Positions 7,127-14,007 of a DNA stretch of 14,723 bases are shown one piece after another. This stretch comes from Clostridia bacterium. Lineage in GTDB: Bacteria > Bacillota > Clostridia > Oscillospirales > CAG-272. The first letter of the stretch is position 1. Every line of letters starts with the position of its first letter. Where the stretch lies: contig JAGDCE010000187.1 of the NCBI GenBank assembly GCA_017958705.1, positions 1 through 14,723 of the forward strand, given 5' to 3'. The notes beneath the pieces were generated by a model. That model worked only from the letters and a program-made list of their open reading frames with translations. It searched no databases and had not been told where the DNA came from. Both the position numbers and the translations under genes were made by a program.

Positions 7127-8683
7127 ATGTCAAGAAGAAGTTCCAATCTGAAAGATTATTCATTGCTGACGTCTTTTTCGTTGCTCGAAAAAGTCATCGC
7201 GTTCATATATCAGATGATCACTGCCGCCGTTCTCGGCGCAAGCGCCGTCACGGACTGTTATTTTTCGGCAAGTCAGCTTTTCGATCTGATCGACAGTACG
7301 CTTCTAGGGGCTCTCGTGGTCGTTGTTATAAACAGATACGCGAATATCTGCTCCGAAAAAGACGAAAAGTCCGGGATCGATTTTCTGTCAAGGCTGAATA
7401 CGCTTCTTTCAGCCGTGATGGTATCGCTCGCGGTGATCACGTTCATATTTGCAAAACCGTTTTCATATCTTATCGCTCCCGGTTTCGACGAGATCGCGAG
7501 ACCTGAACTCATCAGGTGTATAAGGATCCTTTGCGTGATACCGCCGATAATGGTATTCGCTACCATAGCGCAGGGGCTTCTGAGGCTGAAGAAATGCTTC
7601 ATCTCGGCAAACTCAAGAAGCCTCTTCATAAGCATGTGCGGAATGGCGGTCATCCTCCTGTTCTCGATCCGGAATCCGGAGAACGCGGACGTGCTATGTT
7701 ACGGATACGTCGCGGCTAACCTGCTGTTCTCGCTGCTGCTGTTTATCAGGTCGAGAAAATTCGGGAAGATCGGGTTCAAAAAGCCGACGTTCGATTCCGA
7801 TACGAAAAAGCTGCTTGTCATGGCTACTCCGGCTATCATCAGCAAGGGTATAGTCAGGATATCTCTTATGATCGACCAGGTCATATCTTCAATGCTCGGT
7901 GAAGGCTCTGTTTCATACCTTAACTACGCACATTCGCTTTATAATATGGTCAATTCGCTTTTGATAGTGAATCTGTGCGTGGTAATGTTTACGGATTTTA
8001 CGAATCTTTGCGTCGGCAAACAGTTCGACGAGATGATAAAAAAGCTCAAGGCGTCAAGTTCTTCCATACTGCTTATATTGGCGCCGGTATCGCTTCTTAC
8101 GATGTGCTTTTCGAAGGAGATCGTATCTATCGCATATCAGAGAGGTGCTTTCGGGGAAGAATCTTCGGCGGCGGTCGGAGTATTGCTTCTGTTCTACGCG
8201 ATCGGTTTCATCCCGGCGATGCTCAACAGCATACATACTCAGGTGCTGCATTCGTTCGGCAAAATGAACGTTGCCATGAGAAATTCGATTATTTCTTTTA
8301 TAATCAACATCATTATCAGCATCACAGCCTCGCATTTTATCGGCATCGCCGGAATCGCCATAGGAACGACCGTATCGTCGATAATCGTCATCCCTATGTA
8401 TAAGAGCGCCGTAAAGAAATGTCTGACGGAATATAAACGGTTGCTGGAAGTCAGGTTCATGCTGAAACTGTTCGCGGGACTGTGCGCCTGCGGAGCCGTG
8501 ATCGTGCCGTTCAAACTGTTTATGAACTCGACGATATTATCGTTCGGCGGCGCGACCGTCTGTGGTTTCATCGCGTTTGCCGTCACGCTGCTTCTCCTTA
8601 AAGAGGAAACGCTGTGCGGGCTTATTAAAGGTATCGGAAAAAGGAAGAAAGATGATCAGAATACTGAAAACACCGATCAGTGA
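7127..8683 (+). CDS. MurJ/MviN/Wzx-like lipid-linked glycan flippase (MOP superfamily)
   Basis: This 518-aa membrane protein has about fourteen hydrophobic helices and the typical MurJ start: a short basic N terminus, then a helix leading into TAAVLGASAVTDCYFSA. Further MurJ-like features are IAPGFDE near residue 117, a loop with QGLLRLKKCF, and SIAYQRGAF. Family members move undecaprenyl-pyrophosphate-linked saccharides across the membrane. Inside a glycan operon the likely cargo is the oligosaccharide built by the neighbouring enzymes rather than lipid II, though a MurJ role cannot be excluded. AAGGTG at 7114-7119 precedes the ATG. The last 32 bases overlap the start of the hydro-lyase beta gene. 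Confidence 0.85.
   Translation: MSRRSSNLKDYSLLTSFSLLEKVIAFIYQMITAAVLGASAVTDCYFSASQLFDLIDSTLLGALVVVVINRYANICSEKDEKSGIDFLSRLNTLLSAVMVSLAVITFIFAKPFSYLIAPGFDEIARPELIRCIRILCVIPPIMVFATIAQGLLRLKKCFISANSRSLFISMCGMAVILLFSIRNPENADVLCYGYVAANLLFSLLLFIRSRKFGKIGFKKPTFDSDTKKLLVMATPAIISKGIVRISLMIDQVISSMLGEGSVSYLNYAHSLYNMVNSLLIVNLCVVMFTDFTNLCVGKQFDEMIKKLKASSSSILLILAPVSLLTMCFSKEIVSIAYQRGAFGEESSAAVGVLLLFYAIGFIPAMLNSIHTQVLHSFGKMNVAMRNSIISFIINIIISITASHFIGIAGIAIGTTVSSIIVIPMYKSAVKKCLTEYKRLLEVRFMLKLFAGLCACGAVIVPFKLFMNSTILSFGGATVCGFIAFAVTLLLLKEETLCGLIKGIGKRKKDDQNTENTDQ
8641..8654 (+). promoter_or_regulatory. Ribosome binding site fixing the hydro-lyase beta start inside the flippase gene
   Basis: AAGGAA at 8641-8646 is five bases before ATG 8652. 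The longer in-frame start at 8562 would add 30 residues without family similarity and would overlap the flippase gene by 122 bases. Confidence 0.6.
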
Positions 8684-9170
8684 AGACGACGTCCGTGAGA
8701 TGAGCGTCGGGGATACTGTTGAGATCAGCGGTTACATACTGTGCGGACGCGACGCAGTCCTGCCGAAGGTCGTCAAAATGATCGAAGACGGTACTGTCGG
8801 CGATCTCGGCGTCGAACTGCGAGGACAGGTGATATTCCACACGGCCGTGAGCCCTGCCGGCGTCGGCCCGACGTCCTCGAACAAACTGGAGATCGAGAGC
8901 TCCATCGCCCCTCTCAGCGAGGCGGGGATCAAGCTTCATCTCGGCAAGGGCAGATTACACAAAGAAACGGTCGAAGCTCTGGGACGGTTCAACTCTGCGT
9001 ATGCTGTCATACCGCCGGTCACGGCGCTGCTCGGATCGAAAACGAGCGAAGAAAAGACGGTGGCTTTCCCGGAACTCGGTATGGAAGCCCTGCATCTTAT
9101 AAAAGTTGACAAATATCCTGCCGTTATAGGCGCCGTGCACGGGAGAAGTATTTATGACGAAGAGTTATGA
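8652..9170 (+). CDS. Class I fumarase/tartrate dehydratase-type Fe-S hydro-lyase, beta subunit (divergent)
   Basis: This 172-aa protein corresponds to the C-terminal/beta domain of class I fumarases and L-tartrate dehydratases, which add or remove water on hydroxy diacids using a [4Fe-4S] cluster held by the alpha subunit. Family marks are GDTVEISGYILCGRDA (residues 20-35, with G32-R33-D34), LRGQVIFHTA, GPTSS (72-76) and HLGKGRL. The usual GRDAAHKR is changed here: His, Lys and Arg are replaced by L37, P38 and K39. The Arg of the common GPTTSxRM pattern appears as K78. The substrate is therefore probably not ordinary malate/fumarate. It overlaps the flippase gene by 32 bases and the alpha gene by 17, which suggests translational coupling. 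Beta before alpha is the reverse of the common order. Confidence 0.8.
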   Translation: MIRILKTPISEDDVREMSVGDTVEISGYILCGRDAVLPKVVKMIEDGTVGDLGVELRGQVIFHTAVSPAGVGPTSSNKLEIESSIAPLSEAGIKLHLGKGRLHKETVEALGRFNSAYAVIPPVTALLGSKTSEEKTVAFPELGMEALHLIKVDKYPAVIGAVHGRSIYDEEL

Positions 9171-10029
9171 CGAGATTGTCGGTCTCGTAAGAGACGCGTT
9201 GACGGAGGCGGGGTCGACGTTTCGCGAGGATAAGAAAGAAGCATATAGAAAAGCGATCGCTTCGGAGCACAGCGAACGGGCTAAATGGGTGCTCGAACAG
9301 ATCCTCGCCAATGCCGAGGTCGCCGAAAAAAACAGAACTCCTTTGTGCGATGATACGGGTATCCCGCATCTGGTGCTCGAAGTCGGCGAAGACTGCGCTG
9401 TTACCGGGCGGATGCTTGACATGATCAGAAAAGGCGTCGCGGAAGGATTGAGGAAGCTCCCCGGAAGACCGATGGGTATCATGGGAGTCGACAGAGAAAG
9501 GATCGATCAGTCCGGAGGGCTGGATCCGGACCCGGCCGGCGTCGAAGCCGCCCCGATACTTATACGCCGTTGTCCGGACAACGTGATACGGCTTCACATT
9601 CTTATGTTCGGAGGCGGTCCGGCTATCCGGGCGAAGACGTACCGGGTCTTCCACAAACACGACGCGCAGGTCGTGGTGGACGATATCGTGAATTGGGCGA
9701 CCGAAGGTGTGGCGCAGCTCGGCTGTTCGCCCTGCACTCTGGCAATAGGCATCGGACGCAGTCATTTTGAAGCGGCGTCTATGATGCTTCAGGCGCAGGT
9801 CGACGGAAGATACGACGTACAAAGCGAAATGGAGAGAGAAATCACCGACAGAGTCAACAAAGCCGGCATCGGTCCGCTGGGACTTCACGGGGAGACTTCA
9901 GTAATAGCGACGTTTATGAAAGTCGGCCCGCAAAGAGCGAGCGGCGTCAGAATCGTATGCGTCCGGCCCGCGTGCTGTTTCGAGCCGAGGATAGCTACGG
10001 TAGAATTGGATCGTGGGGATCAGGTATGA
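9154..10029 (+). CDS. Class I fumarase/tartrate dehydratase-type Fe-S hydro-lyase, alpha subunit (divergent)
   Basis: This 291-aa alpha subunit should bind the [4Fe-4S] cluster. The three ligand positions are visible: C65 in PLCDDTG, C194 in GCSPC, and C274 (or adjacent C275) in CVRPACCF near the C terminus. GIGPLGLHGETSV matches the family's GIGPxGLGG region. Divergent points are FGGGPAIR where most relatives have GGGSENMS, and GIGRSHFEA where they have GIGGT. The C-terminal HIETxP(C/T)H segment is replaced by VGPQRASG. It is near usual alpha length, and with the beta subunit should form an oxygen-sensitive cytosolic dehydratase for a hydroxy acid, substrate unknown. GGGAG at 9141-9145 serves the ATG. 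The stop overlaps the next start as ATGA. Confidence 0.82.
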   Translation: MTKSYDEIVGLVRDALTEAGSTFREDKKEAYRKAIASEHSERAKWVLEQILANAEVAEKNRTPLCDDTGIPHLVLEVGEDCAVTGRMLDMIRKGVAEGLRKLPGRPMGIMGVDRERIDQSGGLDPDPAGVEAAPILIRRCPDNVIRLHILMFGGGPAIRAKTYRVFHKHDAQVVVDDIVNWATEGVAQLGCSPCTLAIGIGRSHFEAASMMLQAQVDGRYDVQSEMEREITDRVNKAGIGPLGLHGETSVIATFMKVGPQRASGVRIVCVRPACCFEPRIATVELDRGDQV

Positions 10030-10667
10030 AGGAACATAAGATAAAAGGCCCGTACGAGGCGTTCTTCAAACGATTTTTGGATATCGTCATTTCGCTTCTT
10101 GTCATCATACTGTTCAGCTGGTTTTATCTTATACTTGCAGTGATCGTCCTTATCAACCTCGGATGGCCGGCTATCTTTACCCAGAATCGCCCCGGCAAAA
10201 ACGGCAGGATCTTCAAAATGTACAAATTTCGCTCGATGAGCAACAAGCGTGACGAGAACGGTAAACTGCTTCCAGACGCAAAGAGACTCAACAAATTCGG
10301 CAGGATCCTCCGTTCCACATCACTTGACGAGCTGCCGGAATTTTTCAATATTCTGAAAGGCGATATGAGCCTCGTCGGGCCGAGACCGCTTCTCGTGGAG
10401 TATCTCGATCAGTACAACAGCTTTGAAATGAGGCGTCACGAGGTAAGACCCGGACTGACGGGTCTGTCACAGGTAAGCGGAAGAGCGGCTCTGAGCTGGA
10501 AAGAAAAGTTTGAAAAAGACGTCGAATACGTTGATAAAGTGACGTTTACGACGGATCTTAAAATCGTTTTCATGACCGTAAAGAAAGTGTTCAAGCGCGA
10601 AGGTATCGTATTCAAGCTTGGCAATCAGAGCATAAAAGAATATTTTGAAACACACGATAAAGACTGA
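10026..10667 (+). CDS. PglC-like monotopic phosphoglycosyl transferase (bacterial sugar transferase)
   Basis: This 213-aa protein starts a lipid-linked glycan by moving a sugar-1-phosphate from UDP-sugar to undecaprenyl phosphate. An N-terminal hydrophobic re-entrant helix (about residues 17-43) is followed by FTQNRPGKNGRIFKMYKFRSM, the catalytic Asp-Glu pair D101/E102 in STSLDELPEF, then KGDMSLVGPRPLLVEYL and RHEVRPGLTGLSQVSGR. The match to Campylobacter PglC runs almost the full length, favouring UDP-diNAc-bacillosamine or a related sugar over galactose or glucose. The start is ATG 10026, six bases after GGGGA at 10015-10019, sharing ATGA with the alpha hydro-lyase stop. A start at 9957 was set aside as a 23-residue extension inside the previous gene. 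Confidence 0.9.
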   Translation: MKEHKIKGPYEAFFKRFLDIVISLLVIILFSWFYLILAVIVLINLGWPAIFTQNRPGKNGRIFKMYKFRSMSNKRDENGKLLPDAKRLNKFGRILRSTSLDELPEFFNILKGDMSLVGPRPLLVEYLDQYNSFEMRRHEVRPGLTGLSQVSGRAALSWKEKFEKDVEYVDKVTFTTDLKIVFMTVKKVFKREGIVFKLGNQSIKEYFETHDKD

Positions 10668-10685
10668 CCGTCACGGGAGAAGAGT

Positions 10686-11654
10686 ATGAAAAAGATCCTG
10701 CTGACAAATAAATACAGCGGAACGCCGGAAAAGATCGTCGAGAGCGAAGTTCCCGCCGGTTTTGAGACCGTATTTCTTTCCGAACAGACGCAGAGTGCCC
10801 TTCTGGATGAAGCAGCTGACGCGGATTATATACTCGCGGGCGGGCGTCTGAAAATCACAAAGGAAGTATTGGACCGGGCGGTAAAGCTCAGAATGATCCA
10901 GAGATCCGGCGTCGGTCTTGACGCACTCGACCTCGACTCGATCAGGGAGAGGGGTATCCCTCTGTACGTGAATCAGGGCGTCAACGCCGAAAGCGTAGCC
11001 GAACATGCGCTGCTGCTAATCCTGGCGTGCCTGCGCAGACTCCCGACTATATGCGCCGACACGAAAAACGGGATCTGGAAGAAGCAGGAGCAGGGCGTGA
11101 AAACGTCCGAGCTCATGGGAAAGACCGTCGGCATCATAGGCATGGGAAACGCCGCAAGGACGCTCGTCGGGCTGCTCAGGCCGTTTCACGTAAAGATACT
11201 GTACTCGGATCTCTTCCGTGCGCCCGCTGCGTTTGAAGCCGAAAACGGCATAACGTATACCGACACGGACCAGCTTCTGTCCGATTCAGATATCGTCTCG
11301 ATCCACTGCGCGCTAACGGAAGAAACGCGGGGACTGATCAATGCGCAAAGTATCCGCCGCATGAAAAACGGCGCGATCCTCGTGAATACCGCCAGAGGAG
11401 AGATCGTGGAGCCGGAAGCGCTCGCGGAAGCTCTTGCGAGCGGACGGCTTTCATACGCCGCGCTCGACGTCCACGCAAAGGAGCCGATACCTGAGGATTA
11501 TCCGCTGAAGAGTATCGACAACGTTATCCTGACGCCGCATATCGCCGGCGTCACTGCCGATTCCTTCAGAGCGATGATGCGCGACGCCTTCAGAAACATC
11601 GAGTGCTTTGAGAACGGTGAACTTGACGTGATAGCGCCGTACAGATACCTGTAG
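10686..11654 (+). CDS. D-isomer-specific 2-hydroxyacid dehydrogenase
   Basis: This 322-aa NAD(P)-dependent oxidoreductase interconverts a 2-keto acid and a D-2-hydroxy acid. The Rossmann motif is GIIGMGNAAR (residues 149-158), with Ala where the third Gly of GxGxxG is usual. An acidic residue at the end of the next strand (YSDLF) suggests NAD rather than NADP. The catalytic triad is complete: R237 in NTARGE, E266 in AKEPIPE, H285 in TPHIAG. RSGVGLDALDL and NQGVNAESVAEHALLL are standard substrate-domain segments. There is no C-terminal ACT domain, so it is not a full-length regulated serine-pathway SerA. GGGAG lies just upstream, 18 bases separate it from the transferase gene and 13 from the MmgE/PrpD gene. 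The substrate is unknown. Confidence 0.88.
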   Translation: MKKILLTNKYSGTPEKIVESEVPAGFETVFLSEQTQSALLDEAADADYILAGGRLKITKEVLDRAVKLRMIQRSGVGLDALDLDSIRERGIPLYVNQGVNAESVAEHALLLILACLRRLPTICADTKNGIWKKQEQGVKTSELMGKTVGIIGMGNAARTLVGLLRPFHVKILYSDLFRAPAAFEAENGITYTDTDQLLSDSDIVSIHCALTEETRGLINAQSIRRMKNGAILVNTARGEIVEPEALAEALASGRLSYAALDVHAKEPIPEDYPLKSIDNVILTPHIAGVTADSFRAMMRDAFRNIECFENGELDVIAPYRYL

Positions 11655-11667
11655 AAAGGATATGAGT

Positions 11668-12948
11668 ATGCCGAATACGACACAGCGACTGGTCGATTAT
11701 CTTTTTGATAAAGCCGCGCTGATCACGGATGATATAAGACGCAGAGCGGACGCCTGCAAAGACGATTATCTGGCCGTAGCGGCGGCCGGCGCTGTGAAAA
11801 ACAGGGACCGCTGGGGAGGTATGCTGAAAAAGGCTTCTTCCGGCCCGGCGGAGCTGATCGGGTATCCGGAGAGGACTGACGGCAAAACGGCAGCACTTAT
11901 CAACGGATTCAATGCTCATTCGCTTGAGCTTGACGACGGTCATCGGTTCGCCATGATCCACCTGGGAGCGTCCGTGATCTCCGCGATAAAAGCCGCAGCG
12001 GATGAAAACGGTATCGACGATGTCTCGTTTCAGACGGGTATCGTTATGGGATACGAGACAGCGTGCCGCGTCGCGATAGCCATGCAGCCTTCTCACAAGA
12101 ACAGAGGCTTTCACGCGGCCGGAACCTGCGGAACGATAGGCGCCTCGGCCGGTGTCGCGTTTGCTCTCGGCATGGACAGGACACGGATGAAACGCGTGCT
12201 TACCTGCGCTGCGGGAAGCGCTGCGGGTATGCTCGAGATACAGGAACAGGGATCCGAGCTGAAGCCGTATAACGTGGGGAGAGCGGCGGCGGACGGCCTG
12301 ACGGCCGCGTATATGGGCCTGACCGATTACGCGGCGCCGGACGATATGTTCGGCGGTGAACGCGGTTTCTTCGAATTATTCTCGGACAAGTATGATGCGG
12401 ATAAACTGACCGGGGATACGGATTATTTTGAGATAGAACGCATCTACGTGAAGCCTTACGCTTCATGCCGCCACAGTCATTCCGCGGTCGAAGCGGCGAT
12501 CAGGCTGCACGAAGTCACCGATATAAATAATATAGAAAGCGTTGAGGTGAAAACCTACAAGCTCGCCGTGAAAGGACATGATCACACGGACGTTCTCGGA
12601 GTCGCTTCCGCAAAGCTGAGCATACCGTACGCGGTCGCGGCGGGGCTCGTTTACGGGCGAGCGGACCTGTCCGTGTTCGAGCCGGTTGACGGACGACTTA
12701 CAGAGTTTGCAAAGAAGATCAAAGTCGTCGAGGACTCGGCCCTGACCGCCGAAAGTCCGCAGAAGCGCGTCGCGATCGTGACGGCGCGGATGGCGGATGG
12801 CGAGGTCCGAAACGCCCGCGTCGACTACGCGAAGGGCGATCCCGAAAACCCGATGACAGAGGCGGAGCTGGCGGAAAAGAAACGCTCGCTGACGGCCTAC
12901 GCGGCCGGACGCGGACAGAAGCCGAATGCGCGCCTAGATATAGAATAA
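11668..12948 (+). CDS. MmgE/PrpD family protein
   Basis: This 426-aa protein belongs to the family of 2-methylcitrate dehydratase, cis-aconitate decarboxylase and iminodisuccinate epimerase, which act on di- and tricarboxylic acids without a cofactor. Visible marks are NGFNAHSLELDDGH with H84, D89, D90 and H92, GFHAAGTCGTIGA with H149, SELKPYNVGRAAADG, and VKPYASCRHSHSA, the usual K-P-Y-x-x-C-R-H motif. It is slightly short for the family (usually about 450-480 aa). ATG 11668 is chosen over ATG 11662 because AAAGGA ends at 11660, giving a seven-base spacing instead of one. Dehydratase, epimerase and decarboxylase roles cannot be told apart by eye. Its neighbours suggest a shared acid substrate. 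Confidence 0.85.
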   Translation: MPNTTQRLVDYLFDKAALITDDIRRRADACKDDYLAVAAAGAVKNRDRWGGMLKKASSGPAELIGYPERTDGKTAALINGFNAHSLELDDGHRFAMIHLGASVISAIKAAADENGIDDVSFQTGIVMGYETACRVAIAMQPSHKNRGFHAAGTCGTIGASAGVAFALGMDRTRMKRVLTCAAGSAAGMLEIQEQGSELKPYNVGRAAADGLTAAYMGLTDYAAPDDMFGGERGFFELFSDKYDADKLTGDTDYFEIERIYVKPYASCRHSHSAVEAAIRLHEVTDINNIESVEVKTYKLAVKGHDHTDVLGVASAKLSIPYAVAAGLVYGRADLSVFEPVDGRLTEFAKKIKVVEDSALTAESPQKRVAIVTARMADGEVRNARVDYAKGDPENPMTEAELAEKKRSLTAYAAGRGQKPNARLDIE

Positions 12949-12966
12949 GATCAAAGGAGAATCACA

Positions 12967-13869
12967 ATGAACAGCATGGACAAAACCAGAGAGTTTTTAA
13001 AATCTGTCGGTCTCCCCGGCGGAGACGCGTACGATCTGCCGACGTCAGAAAAGAGATTTGCCGACGGCGGTCAGTACAGGTTCGAAGTCCCGGGTATCCA
13101 GGGCCCGAAAGTTATGAAGGCTCTTCTCGAAGCCATCGATTCATACGGGCTTTATCTTCACCGCGTCACGCAAACTCAGGGCATAATGCGGCTGACAGAC
13201 GACGAGATAGAAAAAATGGTCGGGCTGGCTCACGAATATCAGACAGACCTGATACTCGCCATCGGTCCGCGCGCCACAACGGATACATCCGCTTCCGTCA
13301 ACACTGAGGAGGGCGTTCGCATGGGATACCGTCTGCGCGGTCAGGAACAGATAATCCGCGCGATCGAGGACGTGAAGCGTGCCGACCGTCTCGGCTGCCG
13401 CGGCTTCCTGGTCTATGACGAAGGCTGTCTGTGGATCCTCAACGAGATGCGCAAGGCCGGAGAGATCTCCGCGGACTGCCATTTCAAGCTTTCCGCACAC
13501 GCCGGACACGGCAACCCCTGCTCGGCGAAGCTTATGGAGAGCATCGGCGCGGATTCTCTGAATCCCGTGCGCGATATTCAGCTGCAGATGATGGCGGCGA
13601 TGCGCCAGGCTATCGATATACCGCTCGACCTGCATACTGAGAACCCGAAATCGACGGGCGGTTTCATCCGTCATTATGAAGTTCCCGAGATGATCCGTGT
13701 CGCGGCACCGATATACCTGAAAACAGGCGGTTCGGTGGCGCAGACGCATAGCTGGGACAGCTCGGAAGATGACGCCCGCAAACGTGCGAAACAGTGCGTG
13801 CTCGTAAAACGCATGATCGACGAGTACTATCCCGAAGCGGTATGGAGCCCGAGGGGCAGTCTGGTATAA
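12967..13869 (+). CDS. U32-peptidase-like TIM-barrel protein of unknown function
   Basis: This 300-aa protein reads as an (alpha/beta)8 barrel. Strand-like stretches end in polar motifs: YLHRVTQTQGIM, LILAIGPRATTDTSAS, GFLVYDEGCL, KLSAHAGHGNP (H178, H181), IPLDLHTENP (D221, H223, E225) and IYLKTGG. I recall similar proteins being annotated as U32 family peptidase or lyase-like, but the Cys-rich motif of true collagenase-type U32 enzymes is not evident, so peptidase activity is doubtful. The H/D/H/E residues at strand ends could hold a metal, as in class II aldolases; this is inference. AAGGAG at 12954-12959 is seven bases before the ATG. It lies 18 bases after the MmgE/PrpD gene and probably acts in the same pathway, perhaps as a lyase or isomerase. 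Confidence 0.6.
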   Translation: MNSMDKTREFLKSVGLPGGDAYDLPTSEKRFADGGQYRFEVPGIQGPKVMKALLEAIDSYGLYLHRVTQTQGIMRLTDDEIEKMVGLAHEYQTDLILAIGPRATTDTSASVNTEEGVRMGYRLRGQEQIIRAIEDVKRADRLGCRGFLVYDEGCLWILNEMRKAGEISADCHFKLSAHAGHGNPCSAKLMESIGADSLNPVRDIQLQMMAAMRQAIDIPLDLHTENPKSTGGFIRHYEVPEMIRVAAPIYLKTGGSVAQTHSWDSSEDDARKRAKQCVLVKRMIDEYYPEAVWSPRGSLV

Positions 13870-14007
13870 AATATGCACAGCCTGACCGGCGCCGTTCGTT
13901 ATATCACGATATCTTTCTGACCTAAGACGGCAAGCCGGTGCCCGCGGATACGCGTTTCCCGTTAAAAGTACGGCTTTTATACTTAAAACCGGAGATCGGT
14001 GGTCATT
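13870..14007 (+). other. Intergenic region before the permease with alternative hairpins
   Basis: No gene is seen here. TAAAAG 13963-13968 can pair with CTTTTA 13974-13979 (five-base loop). Alternatively TTTTA 13975-13979 can pair with TAAAA 13984-13988, flanked by CGG/CCG. The two share bases and exclude each other. TATACT at 13978-13983 resembles a -10 box but lacks a good -35. Neither hairpin ends in a U run, so no intrinsic terminator is supported and read-through into the permease is possible. Confidence 0.35.

Noticed and set aside
8562..8651. Longer start for the hydro-lyase beta subunit
   Set aside because: The extra 30 residues are basic and lie inside the flippase gene; AAGGAA directly precedes ATG 8652, where family similarity begins.
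7127..8683. Flippase gene as a true murJ for cell-wall synthesis
   Set aside because: Sequence alone does not exclude it, but its place between glycan genes makes a Wzx-type role more likely, so no gene symbol was assigned.
10686..11654. Dehydrogenase as serA (phosphoglycerate dehydrogenase)
   Set aside because: It has no ACT or other regulatory C-terminal domain and no serine-pathway neighbours such as serC, so only the family is called.
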